Numbered from the stretch's first letter, positions 37,010 through 47,011 are shown. The stretch is DNA of 64,000 nucleotides from Stentor roeselii (GCA_006503475.1 RSEH01000038.1:141253-205252), one strand, 5' to 3'. Numbers and translations: made by a program. Notes: generated from the letters alone by a model not told the origin.

Positions 37010-37465
37010 TTAGTCATACTCTTCACTATCTTCATCCAAGTGCATCTCAGTTTCAACAACTTGCTTCTGAAGTCCAGCAGATTGAAACAACTTGCCCTGC
37101 TCTTCAATAAGCTGCTCATCAGTCATTCCATGCATTTTCAGTTTAAGTTTTTCCTTGGGTTTCGCCTAAATAAAACTCACAGCTTTAAGTTTATTCAAGT
37201 CTTCTAAAAACTGCATGATTTCTTTTGGGTCGATATCAAAATTGCATTTTTTCATAGCAGCGACGACATGTTCAGGCATGATGGTCTTTTTCCCCGACCC
37301 GGTGCATTCAGCGTAGGCGAGTTCAGAGGTGAGTTGAATGAAGCTCTGAGCGAGTTCTGCTACAATCTGAGTGATTCCAGTGGCGCAGAACTTATAAGTC
37401 GGGTTGATGACTCGCTGAATGATCTGCTTGACTGTTGCATGTGGTAAACCAGCTTCGCTTTCCAT
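37010..37465 (-). CDS. DR1: Dr1/NC2-beta histone-fold transcription repressor; one 15-bp intron
   Basis: CDS is complement(join(37010..37165, 37181..37465)), 146 residues. Residues ~5-80 are the histone fold: GLPHATVKQIIQRV, then AELAQSFIQLTSELAYAECT, then KKTIMPEHVVAAMKKCNFDI. Splicing out the intron restores the Dr1 C-terminal block GMTDEQLIEEQGKLFQSAG, which confirms the identity. NC2-beta pairs with NC2-alpha (DRAP1), binds TBP on DNA and blocks TFIIB. The true ATG is 37465 (MESEAGLPHA); the longer frame begins with TTG. The ATG lies 7 bp from the stop of the upstream gene. Confidence 0.93.
37166..37180 (-). other. 15-bp spliceosomal intron (phase 0) in Dr1
   Basis: On the minus strand it reads GTGAGTTTTATTTAG, A at position 10. 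Read-through would give VSFI-stop and drop the conserved C-terminal helix. Confidence 0.92.
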
Positions 37466-37472
37466 TATTAGA

Positions 37473-39371
37473 TTAAGACTTTGCAAGACTCTTCGACCTT
37501 CTTTTAAGATCTAAGAAAAAAGACTTGATCGGCGTTAAACCACCGCCTGACTTGACTACCAGGTGACCGTTATGTTCACATAAATGAACCACTCGGCTGC
37601 CGAAGGTGTAAACGCCGTAAGACTTCTTTTGAACTGAAAAATCGAACAATGAACGGTTTTGGTTCAGGAAACTCGAAAGCGCCATGTCGATTTGGTCGTT
37701 TTCTAAATTATAGACTGGCTTCAGTTCGCAAGCGATTTTTGTGTATAAAGAACTTTGAAGGTCTTGGATTGTTAGAAGTTTCTCTGTCACTGATGAAAAT
37801 AATGAAAGGGATTCAAATGATTTGTGAAGGTCAAGTTCTAGTGAGTTCAAGTTTTTTTTGTGTGAGGTTAACGAGAGGTAGGAGGAAAGGAGCTTTGATG
37901 GAAATGCTGGGAATTGTGGCTTTTGGATACTTGATTGTTTTGGGGATTTGGTTAGGGTTGAGTTTGGAAGGCTGTCTAGGGACTTCTGGAGAGAAAATCC
38001 TGAAATTTTTAAGGATTTTGATGATTGGGAGATTTTTTTGATGAGGTCGGAGGATTCTTGGTTTATTTTTCTTTTGGCTTTGGAAAGTTCTTCGAAGTTT
38101 ACTGGGTTGAAATGGTTTTTACTTTCAAAACTCTCATTTTCATCTAAAGTTTGTTGTTCTGCACTTAATAAATTTTTTAGTCTGTTATTTTCATTTTTCA
38201 AATCTTCAACCTCAATATCAAGTCCACGTCCTTCTTGAATAAGTTCTGAAATTTCTGAATTTAATTTAGAGATTTTCAGTTCAAATTCCTTAGAAATTTT
38301 TGAATAACTTTCAAGAGACTTGTTAAAATTTTGAAGTAATTCTCTTGCATCTTTATCACCTTTTAACTCCTCCGAATTACTTTTCTGTAATTTTTTCAGT
38401 TTCTCATTTTCAATACTCAAACTTTTCAACTCTTCCTCCAAATAATTTTTTTCTTTGATCATTTCCTCATTTTTCGTTTCAAGAGAAGCAAACAAGTTGC
38501 TAATAGAAACATTTTGTTCATTCAAGTCATCCAAAAAGTTTTCCAAATTCCGAATATTTTCAATAAAATCATTTTTCAGACTTCTTCTAGCTTCCTTCAT
38601 TTTGTCTCGTCTATCTTCTTGAGTATCTGAAATCTTTTTAAGAATATTTCTTTTTTCAAGCTGAAGTTCAACGAATTTCCATTTCAAGTCAACAGAATTT
38701 TTTAGAAATTCCAATTCTCGTTGATGCGAAATATGAAGAAGTTCATTTGAATGATCCAGTTTACAAGGAATAAAAACCATTTCTCCAGACTCATGATCTG
38801 GAGAGTAAAAGTCGATAGCATCATAGCAAGAGATGCGTTTGACTGCACAGTCGATTGATTTGTAGCAAAACTCGATTTTCGAGATGTTTTTAATGTAATG
38901 ACAGTTGAATTCTCGCTGATACGGCAAGGACTTGATCGAGTTGTCAGAGTGACTCGATTCTTCGAAGTGCTCAGACTTTTCACTCACCTGGTCCAGGCTC
39001 TTGATGCTTGCGATAGTTGGCAGTTTTCGATAGGTAACAAGATATTTACCGCTAAAACGAACTCGGATGAACTTGCTTGTTTCAAGTTTTAAGCTTTTCA
39101 GCACTTCGAACTTCACCCAGTCGTCAAGGTCTTGAAGTTTATTTGATGTTTTCAAGAAATCAAAGGCTTCACTTGTTGAACTGAGTTTCAAGTCATCGTG
39201 GAAAAGGTCTAAATTGAAACAAGGAACTTCTTCAGTGAAGATTGTTGGATTTCGGTTGTTTGTTGAGAGATGGTGAACTTCGCCTTGGACTTTTGTGGTG
39301 ATTGAAATTTTGTCTTTTTTATAGGGTAAGTCAATCGGAATATAAATATCTAAAATCTTTAGCTCAATCAT
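37473..39371 (-). CDS. Coiled-coil protein with C2-like N terminus and GAR-like C terminus
   Basis: A 632-residue protein. The first ~115 residues look like a beta-rich C2-like fold (IELKILDIYIPIDL; KFIRVRFSGKYLVTYRKLPT). Residues ~215-420 are coiled coil. The last ~50 residues read SYGVYTFGSRVVHL, then HLVVKSGGGLTPIKSFFLDL. This has the GAS2/GAR layout (G-x-Y-x-x-G-x-x-V, then V-x-x-GGG-x-x-x-(I/L)-x-x-F), a microtubule-binding module. The same arrangement ends the gene at 16508, so the two may be distant members of one ciliate family. The role is inferred to be microtubule-associated. Confidence 0.75.
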   Translation of the reverse strand: MIELKILDIYIPIDLPYKKDKISITTKVQGEVHHLSTNNRNPTIFTEEVPCFNLDLFHDDLKLSSTSEAFDFLKTSNKLQDLDDWVKFEVLKSLKLETSKFIRVRFSGKYLVTYRKLPTIASIKSLDQVSEKSEHFEESSHSDNSIKSLPYQREFNCHYIKNISKIEFCYKSIDCAVKRISCYDAIDFYSPDHESGEMVFIPCKLDHSNELLHISHQRELEFLKNSVDLKWKFVELQLEKRNILKKISDTQEDRRDKMKEARRSLKNDFIENIRNLENFLDDLNEQNVSISNLFASLETKNEEMIKEKNYLEEELKSLSIENEKLKKLQKSNSEELKGDKDARELLQNFNKSLESYSKISKEFELKISKLNSEISELIQEGRGLDIEVEDLKNENNRLKNLLSAEQQTLDENESFESKNHFNPVNFEELSKAKRKINQESSDLIKKISQSSKSLKISGFSLQKSLDSLPNSTLTKSPKQSSIQKPQFPAFPSKLLSSYLSLTSHKKNLNSLELDLHKSFESLSLFSSVTEKLLTIQDLQSSLYTKIACELKPVYNLENDQIDMALSSFLNQNRSLFDFSVQKKSYGVYTFGSRVVHLCEHNGHLVVKSGGGLTPIKSFFLDLKRRSKSLAKS

Positions 39372-39470
39372 TTTAATTACACAGTTTAAAGATATGCAGG
39401 AGTTTTTGATGGGAATTCATTTTCGAAATACTTGAAAACTAAGATAAGAAATTAATAATGCTCTAACTAA

Positions 39471-41144
39471 CTACTTCGAGTAGATAATCGGCTTGAAGCT
39501 ACACTCCGACATATCCTTTAAATCAATTTTCTGTTTAAGCTGCTCAACTTTCATTTCTTTCATCTTGGTGACCATGATTTGCCGTTCAAAAAAGTCCTCC
39601 GGCAATTTACTATTAATTTTTCCAGCCAAGTCTTTACTCCTAGGACTAAGAAAAGTAGCTTTCGCCGTATCTTCTTCCTTTTCCTTCTTCAATCTTTTGA
39701 CCAAAACAGCTTTTTGTTCAACATTCAAAATACTATAAAGATTTTCCATGCTTCTAACAAAGTTTTCCTTTTCAATCCCTTCTCTATACTGTTCAAGTTC
39801 TTCAAAGAAAGGAGTCATAACTTTAAGGACATCAAGGTCCATTGAGTTAATATCAATGCTGCAAACAGAGATTTTTCCATCACCATCCGAATCCATCATA
39901 TCAAACATCTGCTCAAACTGCCTTTGCCTGAACTTCTCAAAGATCAAGCTAGACCGATCAGAAATTTTCTTGCTCTGTGAAGCAGCTTCTAAAGATTTCT
40001 GAAATTCCTGCTGAGAAATCAAAATTTCTTTATTTTTCGAGTCTCGTTGACTGTAAAGAAAGTCCCAAATTTCCACTGAGTTGTTTCTCTCGCTGATTTT
40101 AGCTGAGTTCTGAGAGTCTTTAAATTGTTTGCATTCACTTAGCTCGAAATCTTGTCGTTGTCTGCGAATTTCTTCGATTTCAGCTTGAGAAATAGTTTTC
40201 GAGTTTTCTAGTCTTTCGAGGAACTCTTCAGTTGACTCGAACTGGTTTTTTTTCTGAGCGTTTCCGACGTGAGGATGAAAAGAGAACTTTTTGGCGTCGT
40301 TTTGAATGCTTTGAGCTCGTTTGAACTTGAGTTCTTGAGCTTGGTTGTAAAGTTCGACGTGTTTGTTGCCGAGAGACTCTCTGCTGAGTGAGTTTTTGTT
40401 GATTTTAGGGACAAAGGAGCATTCTTTCATGGTTTCTTTGTCTTGGTTTTCTTTGAGTTTTTGGATTTTTTCTTGTTTTTCTTGCTGCTTTTTGTAGAGG
40501 AATAACTCGGTTTTATCGTAGGCCCTCGGCGAAATCACGCTCGAGTTTGTATTGATCAGTGGACTGAAGGTGTAGTGATGCATGTCCTTCTCGAATTGCT
40601 CCTGCTTCTTCATTTCTTTGAACTTCTCAGACTGTTCCTTGTCTTTCAATGCTTTCGCGTAGAGGTAGTCACCGTAGTTTGAACCTTTTTTAGATGTGGT
40701 TGAAACTGAACTCATTGACTTCGAGGCTTCGGTTTTCCTTAATTGTCGATACACTTCTCCATAAACGCTCGGCTTTTCAATTTTTGCTCTTGATGGGTTT
40801 TTTTTGGCTCTTTTTGAGGCTGAACCTTCAGTTTTTACTGATTTTTGCTCTTCGGCGCCAGCCAGGTAATGCTTGATTGGCGAGAGTAAAGGTGACTGAT
40901 AAGAATCTTCAGAGCCATCAGGTTCTCTTAAATGAAGCGCATTCTGCATGACTTCCTTCACGTTTTCCTGAATCATAACCTGCAGATTTTTCTGCACTTT
41001 AGAGTCAAGTGCGTATTTAGCAGCAAACTCCGAGGCTAAAAACGCAGGATCATCAAATTCGTGAACGACTACAAAGTCATTCCTTCCGTTTCCAATGTCA
41101 ATGGTGAGGACAAGTATTTGTCTTCCGCGGTCGACCGAGTCCAT
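39471..41144 (-). CDS. EF-hand and helical-repeat protein, probably cytoskeletal
   Basis: A 557-residue protein. The N terminus (DRGRQILVLTIDIGNGRNDF, then VVVHEFDDPAFLASEFAAKY) is a small beta-rich domain seen at the start of many ciliate cytoskeletal proteins. The middle has repeated C/YTFxPxI motifs (HHYTFSPLIN, ECSFVPKINK, KFSFHPHVGN, ECSFKPIIYS) separated by Lys/Glu-rich helices. One EF-hand loop, DSDGDGKIS, has all main calcium ligands. This composition is typical of axonemal or cortical proteins of ciliates; a specific function is not known to me. Confidence 0.78.
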   Translation of the reverse strand: MDSVDRGRQILVLTIDIGNGRNDFVVVHEFDDPAFLASEFAAKYALDSKVQKNLQVMIQENVKEVMQNALHLREPDGSEDSYQSPLLSPIKHYLAGAEEQKSVKTEGSASKRAKKNPSRAKIEKPSVYGEVYRQLRKTEASKSMSSVSTTSKKGSNYGDYLYAKALKDKEQSEKFKEMKKQEQFEKDMHHYTFSPLINTNSSVISPRAYDKTELFLYKKQQEKQEKIQKLKENQDKETMKECSFVPKINKNSLSRESLGNKHVELYNQAQELKFKRAQSIQNDAKKFSFHPHVGNAQKKNQFESTEEFLERLENSKTISQAEIEEIRRQRQDFELSECKQFKDSQNSAKISERNNSVEIWDFLYSQRDSKNKEILISQQEFQKSLEAASQSKKISDRSSLIFEKFRQRQFEQMFDMMDSDGDGKISVCSIDINSMDLDVLKVMTPFFEELEQYREGIEKENFVRSMENLYSILNVEQKAVLVKRLKKEKEEDTAKATFLSPRSKDLAGKINSKLPEDFFERQIMVTKMKEMKVEQLKQKIDLKDMSECSFKPIIYSK

Positions 41145-41174
41145 GAATTTATGTCCATTAGATAAGAGTTCCTA

Positions 41175-41999
41175 TTACTGTGGCTTGCAGTCAGCTTTTT
41201 CAGTCCCTGCCGCATCAACTTTTTTCGCTTTCGGTTTTTTGCCGTCATCAGATGCATCATCAAGACTGTCCTCCTGGTCGACGACTCCCAAGTAATAATA
41301 AACAGCATTGGGAACGATTTCATCTCGAAACTCGCAGGCATTTTCGTAGTCCTCTTCAAGTGGATTAGAAAATGCGCCTTCTTCAGAATCGTCTTCAACA
41401 GTATCTTCAGTGACCGTGTTAAAGAACTGGAAGAAGCTTGGTATTTTTTCAACTTTCGTTTGAACTTTCTTGTTTTTTCCCTTTTTCTTGGTTTTCTTGA
41501 TTTTCTGCGTTAAACTTGCGCCTTTCCACTTGATTTCGCAGCCTTCTCCTCTGATCGGGTTGTCGTTCGGCCCGACGATGTACTTTTTCGTGAGCAGCGA
41601 GTTGTGCATGACTGGGTTTTGAAGGAAGTGAAATTCGAGAGTGAAGTTATCCGAGTTCGGCTCGCTTATATGCCGAATGTTGGTCAGACATCGGAGCAGT
41701 TCGAAGTCCTGGTCGAAGATCATTGTTGAGACCAGTGAATTGTTCCTCATCGCTTTGAGCCAGAACTCGTGAGCTGATTTCGAAAGTTCGAACCTTTGAC
41801 TGTAAAGAGGCTCGTAAAGACTGTCGTATTTGTGGTGCAGCGCCTGCAGTTCGCTGATGAAGTTCAGGAAGAGTGAAGTTCTTTGCTTTTGGATCTCAAG
41901 AACTGGAGCTAGGGTCGCTCTGTCCTGCTCTGGCTGTTTAGCGAGTTCTTCTTCTGCCTGCTTTTCCTGGATCCGCAGCTCATGAAGGTCACCTTCCAT
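41175..41999 (-). CDS. Nucleosome assembly protein NAP1 family
   Basis: A 274-residue NAP1 homologue. The dimerisation helix lies in the first ~70 residues (ALHHKYDSLYEPLYSQRFEL). The core follows: FWLKAMRNN, then LRCLTNIRHISEPNSDNFTL, then FHFLQNPVMHNSLLTKKYIV, and the KIPSFFQFFNT block. After an EDDSEEG acidic loop comes DEIVPNAVYYYLGVV. NAP1 proteins bind H2A-H2B and shuttle histones. It is shorter than yeast NAP1 because the N-terminal extension is missing; the end is acidic then Lys-rich rather than purely acidic. Confidence 0.93.
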   Translation of the reverse strand: MEGDLHELRIQEKQAEEELAKQPEQDRATLAPVLEIQKQRTSLFLNFISELQALHHKYDSLYEPLYSQRFELSKSAHEFWLKAMRNNSLVSTMIFDQDFELLRCLTNIRHISEPNSDNFTLEFHFLQNPVMHNSLLTKKYIVGPNDNPIRGEGCEIKWKGASLTQKIKKTKKKGKNKKVQTKVEKIPSFFQFFNTVTEDTVEDDSEEGAFSNPLEEDYENACEFRDEIVPNAVYYYLGVVDQEDSLDDASDDGKKPKAKKVDAAGTEKADCKPQ

Positions 42000-42022
42000 T
42001 TATCAGCTATTCAGAGGTTCTA

Positions 42023-43816
42023 TTAAGCTAGTTTACTTTTCTCAATAATCTCTATGAACTGGTCTTTTGAAAGAGTTTCTTTCGCCCGAAGTTCCTTGGC
42101 CAGCGTGTGAATGACTGACACTTTTTCTCTGATGACTCGAAGGGCGCGGTTGTAAGAAGAGGTTAAGATTTCGAAGACTGCTTTATCAAGTTCATTTCTT
42201 TGATGACTGCCCAGGTCTTCCAGTTCTTTGAATGACCCGAGTCCTGTGATTTCATTGAAAAGTCCTGCGCTGAGGCCGGAGTAAGCCAGACTGGTCGCGT
42301 TTTTCAAGTCGTTGGAGCAGCCGGTTGTGATGTTCTTTTCACCGAAAAACACCTCCTCAGCTGCCCGGCCACCCATGCAAACATCGATCTGCGCGAGGAC
42401 TTCTTGCTTGGTGAAAGGTGCGTCTTCTTTGTGAAGGACAAAAGCAGTGTGGCCCAGTGACTGGCCCCTCGGCAAGATCGTGATTTTCTGCAACTCGTTC
42501 GCGCCTTCAGTGTAAAAAGCGACTGTCGCATGGCCTAACTCGTGATAAACTGTGTTCTGAATGTCAACTTCGCTGACTGCCAGAGACTTGTGCCCGATAC
42601 CCATTGTGACCCGGTCTATTGCGTATTCGAAGTCCTCCCAACTTGCCACCTGCTCGCCTCGTTGCACTGCGTGCAAGGCTGCCAAGTTGACGAGGTTTTC
42701 GATGTCGGCACCAGTCATGCCATAGCTGCGAGAAATCAGAAGCCGCAAGCTGATGGTCTCATCTGTCTTGATCTTTCCCAGGTAGTACTCCAGGATCTCT
42801 GCCCGGGCTTGACGGTCAGGTACTGGCAACTCGATTTTCTTGTCGAATCGTCCTGACCTCAGCAAGGCCTTGTCCAACGACTCAAAAAAATTAGTCGCGC
42901 CGATGATGATGATGTTTTCATCTTGTTTAAAACCATCTATTTCCACTAGAAGCTGGTTGAGTGTATCATGTGTGTAAATTGAGTTTCGGTAGTTACGGCT
43001 TTGAGCAATCGAATCGATTTCGTCTATGAAAATAATGCATGGAAGGTTCTGTCGAGCTAGACTGAACAGTTCTCGTATGCGTTTTGGACCGACTCCCACG
43101 AATTTTTCTTCGAATGCGCTTCCAGAGGCTTTAATAAAACTCACTCCAGACTCACCTGCAATTGCCTTTGCTAAAAGTGTCTTACCTGTGCCTGGCTTTC
43201 CAGATAAAAGGATGCCTTTGGTAGGTTTGACGCCAGCTTCTTTGTATTTTTTTTGGTTTTTCAAATAATCAACGATGTCTTCAAGTTCTTGTCTGTACTC
43301 GTCTATTCCTTTCACGTCCCTGAACCGAACTTTGGTATCAGTCTCAACAAAATATTGACTTTCCGTTTCGATAAATGGGTTTTTGAATCCCTCAAAATAC
43401 AAGGATAAAATGAAATAAATAAAAAGGAGGTTAAAAGGATCCAAGAGGTATTTTAAATATTGATTCTTTCCATTTGATCTAAATTTTTTTTTTGAAGATA
43501 TCAGGCTTGTATGTTCTGGTTGCAAATAGAGCTTCTTTAAAGAGTTATCAGGGGTTAGAAGGGAGTTAATTGAGGAGTGTTTCAGTGCTGTGTAGTACTC
43601 TTGGGTTTCTGAGATTGTTCGGTCTTTTATTGGAGTACTCTCGTGAGTCTCAATCACTTCTTTGTTGTCGCCTTGCTTGATGAGGTTTCGAAATATGCTC
43701 TTCGAGGCCATAGCACGAAAAAGTGAAGAAGGCATCATTTTTATTAACTTGATGGTAAAATCTACTCCAAATAATAAAAGTGAATAAACCGATTTCCCGA
43801 AACAATTCAAAACCAT
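42023..43816 (-). CDS. Mitochondrial FtsH/YME1-type AAA metalloprotease
   Basis: A 597-residue membrane protease. One TM segment lies at ~128-142 (FNLLFIYFILSLYF), as in i-AAA/YME1 enzymes. The AAA domain has Walker A GKPGTGKT (206-213), pore-loop KFVGVG, Walker B IIFIDEID (261-268), ATNFFESLDKALLR and SGRFD. The M41 peptidase has HELGH (425-429) and the third zinc ligand in TTGCSNDL (~503), with the conserved GGRAAEE. It degrades unassembled inner-membrane proteins. The first ~50 residues are basic and amphipathic, fitting mitochondrial import; import could start from internal Met27/28. Divergent from the Hsp70-like gene (54 bp). Confidence 0.94.
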   Translation of the reverse strand: MVLNCFGKSVYSLLLFGVDFTIKLIKMMPSSLFRAMASKSIFRNLIKQGDNKEVIETHESTPIKDRTISETQEYYTALKHSSINSLLTPDNSLKKLYLQPEHTSLISSKKKFRSNGKNQYLKYLLDPFNLLFIYFILSLYFEGFKNPFIETESQYFVETDTKVRFRDVKGIDEYRQELEDIVDYLKNQKKYKEAGVKPTKGILLSGKPGTGKTLLAKAIAGESGVSFIKASGSAFEEKFVGVGPKRIRELFSLARQNLPCIIFIDEIDSIAQSRNYRNSIYTHDTLNQLLVEIDGFKQDENIIIIGATNFFESLDKALLRSGRFDKKIELPVPDRQARAEILEYYLGKIKTDETISLRLLISRSYGMTGADIENLVNLAALHAVQRGEQVASWEDFEYAIDRVTMGIGHKSLAVSEVDIQNTVYHELGHATVAFYTEGANELQKITILPRGQSLGHTAFVLHKEDAPFTKQEVLAQIDVCMGGRAAEEVFFGEKNITTGCSNDLKNATSLAYSGLSAGLFNEITGLGSFKELEDLGSHQRNELDKAVFEILTSSYNRALRVIREKVSVIHTLAKELRAKETLSKDQFIEIIEKSKLA

Positions 43817-43870
43817 TCCTCTCCTAAATCATCAAAGAACTTTACACTCAAGAACCCAAATAACCTAATA

Positions 43871-45613
43871 ATGGCTTTATTACAAGACGACAACTCTTTC
43901 ACCCACATCATCGCAATAGACTTCGGGACAGGTGCATCAGGATACGCGATAACTCCAAAGCTCTCTGAAGGCGGAATCAAAAGAATCGAGGTCTTCAACC
44001 CGTGCGACGACTCAGACGACCAAAAAACAGTCACCGCGATTTTATTCAGCAACAAGTTTGAATTCCTGGCCTTCGGGTCGCAAGCCCTTCACCGATACGC
44101 CGAACTCTTGGACGACGGCGAGTCAGCTCTTTTGTTCCAAACTTATAAAATCCATCTTCTGAAACTTGATTCGACAGCGATTTCATTGGACGGGCGGGAG
44201 ATGCCATTGATGAAGGTCATCTCGTCCACTTTGAAGTTCATTTCAGAGAAAGCTTTGCAGAAACTCACAGAACAGGTGGGCCGAGTGGTCAAGGCCAAGA
44301 TCAAGTGGGTGCTCACTGTTCCGGCTCTTTGGAATGAAGAGCATAAGCACTTTATGAGGAGGGCCTGCGTTGAAGCTGGGATTATTGATGGAGTCAATTC
44401 GCATGCCTTGCTCTTGTGTCTTGAACCTGAAGGCGCTTCCATGGCTGTCAGGGAGGACACTGATCAGACTGTTCGCGGACAGATGACGAAAAATTCGGTT
44501 GTCATGGTTTTGGACTGCGGCGGAGGCACTGTCGACATCACTATTCATAAACTTTTGTGTGAACCTGATGAAAAGTTCTTGTGTGAAGAACTCCTGCCTA
44601 GTAGTGGAGGATGTGACTGGGGGTCGAAGTTCGTTGATTGCTATTTTGAAGAGTTTTTGAAAGAGTTCTTTGGAGATTTACTTTTTTCTGTATATCGGAA
44701 AAATGCACTTTGTCGACTTGAAATTTTAAAGCATTTTGAAATGCTTAAGAGGAAATTCTGTCCTGGAGTTGAGGAGAGGTCGAGACTGCAGCTTAGTTAT
44801 ATGGGAGATGAGTTGTCAGCTAAAATGCTGGCTGAGCTGGTAAAAACCTACAACTCAAGCCATCCTGGCGAGCACGAAATAAAATTAAGAGGAAGTTCCA
44901 GCATAGACCTTCCTCCCCTACTAATGTGTTCCTTCTTCCAGCCCTTATTCGAGAACATCAAGTCAAAAGTGGCTCAATTACTTCAGCAAATCCAAGGAAA
45001 GCGAGAAAAATTAAGTTTTATCTTCATGGTCGGTGGTTTTTCTGAAAGTCCTTACTTAAAGTCCGAGATAAAAAAGAACTTCGAGAAAGATTCCCTTCAA
45101 GTCTTAGTTCCAAGGCGCCCGCAGGTGTGTGTGGTGCGAGGAGCTTGTTTATTCGGTCTTGATCCTCATTCAATATCATCAAGAATAGCGAAAAAAACAT
45201 ACGGGATCAACACTTTGACCACCTACGACCCAGAGAAGCACCCAGAGAAGAAAAAAGTAGTAATTGAAGGTGAAGACTTCTGTGAAGATGTTTTTGATGC
45301 TTTTGTAAGAGCAGGGGATTCTGTGGGCAACGAGGAAATTCATGTAAAGACTTACTGTCCCGTTCGCACCAGACAGACCGTGATGAGGATCATCTTTTAC
45401 TGCACTGACTCACGAGACGTCGACTTCATCGACGAGGAAGGAGTCGAGCAGTTGGGAGAACTCACCATCGACATCGGAAGACCCTTCCAAAGCGTGGAAG
45501 ACAAGACAGTCAAAGTGACTCTGCGGTTCGGAGCCACACATATTTATGCCTGTGCAACGAACCGAGACGGCAGCGAAGTAAGGAATTGCGAGTTCAAGTT
45601 CGACCTGAGCTAA
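43871..45613 (+). CDS. HSPA12-like divergent Hsp70
   Basis: A 580-residue protein of the HSPA12A/B subfamily. Phosphate-1 motif is IAIDFGTGASGYAI (~14-27), followed by the HSPA12-specific reading KTVTAILF and FGSQALHRYAEL. Then come KIKWVLTVPALWNEEHKHFM, phosphate-2 VMVLDCGGGTVDITI, and the adenosine motif FMVGGFSESPYLKSEI. The C-terminal region lacks a classical substrate-binding domain and EEVD tail. HSPA12 proteins bind nucleotide but their clients are poorly known. Ciliates and molluscs carry expanded sets of them. Confidence 0.92.
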   Translation: MALLQDDNSFTHIIAIDFGTGASGYAITPKLSEGGIKRIEVFNPCDDSDDQKTVTAILFSNKFEFLAFGSQALHRYAELLDDGESALLFQTYKIHLLKLDSTAISLDGREMPLMKVISSTLKFISEKALQKLTEQVGRVVKAKIKWVLTVPALWNEEHKHFMRRACVEAGIIDGVNSHALLLCLEPEGASMAVREDTDQTVRGQMTKNSVVMVLDCGGGTVDITIHKLLCEPDEKFLCEELLPSSGGCDWGSKFVDCYFEEFLKEFFGDLLFSVYRKNALCRLEILKHFEMLKRKFCPGVEERSRLQLSYMGDELSAKMLAELVKTYNSSHPGEHEIKLRGSSSIDLPPLLMCSFFQPLFENIKSKVAQLLQQIQGKREKLSFIFMVGGFSESPYLKSEIKKNFEKDSLQVLVPRRPQVCVVRGACLFGLDPHSISSRIAKKTYGINTLTTYDPEKHPEKKKVVIEGEDFCEDVFDAFVRAGDSVGNEEIHVKTYCPVRTRQTVMRIIFYCTDSRDVDFIDEEGVEQLGELTIDIGRPFQSVEDKTVKVTLRFGATHIYACATNRDGSEVRNCEFKFDLS

Positions 45614-45645
45614 TAATGTTAAGTAGACTTTGAAACTAGTTATAA

Positions 45646-46956
45646 ATGTCCAGCTATTCAAACTTCGAGTCAAAATTCAGGTCACATTCTCCACAGTTCC
45701 TCAACTCAGGAGCTTCGGAAGGAAGTCAGCTTTACGAGCGCAATCGAGAAATGATTCATCAGCGCGTTTCAAAACTTGCAAGCTCCCCCAAGTCAAGGTC
45801 GAGAATTGAGCAGACCTTTGAAGAAATGTTAAAATCTGTTCAGTTCTTCCGCAAACCTGACATCATTCCTTTCCCTTATCTTCAGTCGGATCAACTTGAA
45901 GAACCGACAACTGAAAGCACTGACAACAAGTACAGGGACTTGCTTGAAGAACTGGAAAGAGAAAGGAATTTAAGAAAAGCTGCAGAAAAAGAAAACGAGA
46001 CCTTGAAAGACAAACTCGCGTATTTCGCTGAACTTGAGAAACAATATGAAGAGTACAGGATCAAGGCCTTGAGAATCAATGAACTCAATGCAGAGATTGA
46101 GAAACTTAACTTAAAACTAAAACTGCTGCATGAGGAAAATGAAGAACTCAGGAGAAAAGTCAGAGGCGGGTATGAAAGCAGCTTGTTCATTGACAAGCTC
46201 AACAAAGAACTCGAAAAGGAAAAAGAAGCCAATGCTCAGCTGGTCAGACAGCTAAATGAAATGAAAAACGCCTACGAAGAGCTCAGAAAGACCTACGTGC
46301 GTGATCTGAACTCTCAAAAAGAAAGATGCGCTGAAATTTTAAATGAAAAAATCGGCCTCGAAGGTAGACTGCGAGAGTCTCTCGACATGAAACGACGGGA
46401 CCTGCACCAAGACGACGAAATCCAGGCCAAGCTCAGGAACATGAAAAGCGAGTACAAAGTAAAACTCAGAGACCTTGAAAAGCGTCTGCCTTCCGAAAAA
46501 AACCCTGATAACTCTGAATCCCGCTTGAAAGAAATCGAAGACCGCCTGGCTCACCTGCAAGTAAAACTCGTAGAAAAAGAATCCCGCGTCAAACACCATA
46601 TGCCCGGCGGTCAAACCTCGAGAGGGTCAACTCCTGTGAAAGACAACCGCGGTTCTCCCGCCACGACTTGGCGAACGAGTGACCGGTTCTCACCTCAGAG
46701 ACTTCCAAGATCAGCGAATTCGATTCCTGACAAAATGAACGCTGGGAACAGCAGAAGTCCAGGAAGAAACAAAACGTCTCCAATGAGGAGCTCTGGAAGT
46801 CCGAATAGAACTGCGCATTTTGTGAGCAGCAGCAGGTCTCCCTTGAGAAACGCGCAGAGCAGCCCCGGGTCAGGCCACAGGTTGACTGAGCAGCACTACG
46901 AATGCGAGACTTGCGTGAGGCGACATGGACACGAGTGGGCCCGGTCTGCTAGGTAG
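45646..46956 (+). CDS. Coiled-coil protein with Ser/Pro/Arg-rich tail and terminal Cys/His motif
   Basis: A 436-residue protein. The N-terminal ~80 residues are Ser-rich. Residues ~90-305 form continuous coiled coil. The tail (~310-415) is Ser/Arg/Pro-rich with repeated RSP/SPGR sites, such as RSPGRNKTSPMRSSGSP. It finishes with HYECETCVRRHGHEWARS, where a C-x2-C and two histidines could bind zinc. No known family. Codon usage in the coiled coil is GC-richer than its neighbours. Confidence 0.72.
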   Translation: MSSYSNFESKFRSHSPQFLNSGASEGSQLYERNREMIHQRVSKLASSPKSRSRIEQTFEEMLKSVQFFRKPDIIPFPYLQSDQLEEPTTESTDNKYRDLLEELERERNLRKAAEKENETLKDKLAYFAELEKQYEEYRIKALRINELNAEIEKLNLKLKLLHEENEELRRKVRGGYESSLFIDKLNKELEKEKEANAQLVRQLNEMKNAYEELRKTYVRDLNSQKERCAEILNEKIGLEGRLRESLDMKRRDLHQDDEIQAKLRNMKSEYKVKLRDLEKRLPSEKNPDNSESRLKEIEDRLAHLQVKLVEKESRVKHHMPGGQTSRGSTPVKDNRGSPATTWRTSDRFSPQRLPRSANSIPDKMNAGNSRSPGRNKTSPMRSSGSPNRTAHFVSSSRSPLRNAQSSPGSGHRLTEQHYECETCVRRHGHEWARSAR

Positions 46957-47011
46957 TTCTTAACAAATCTTTCGAATAAGTAATATTGCAATTTTCACTA
47001 CTGACGTAAAT

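Noticed and set aside
36898-37119. A 73-residue minus-strand frame overlapping the end of Dr1 and the start of RUS
   Set aside because: It overlaps the spliced Dr1 exon in another frame, and no 14/17-bp gap would be compatible with 15/16-bp introns to fuse it to RUS.
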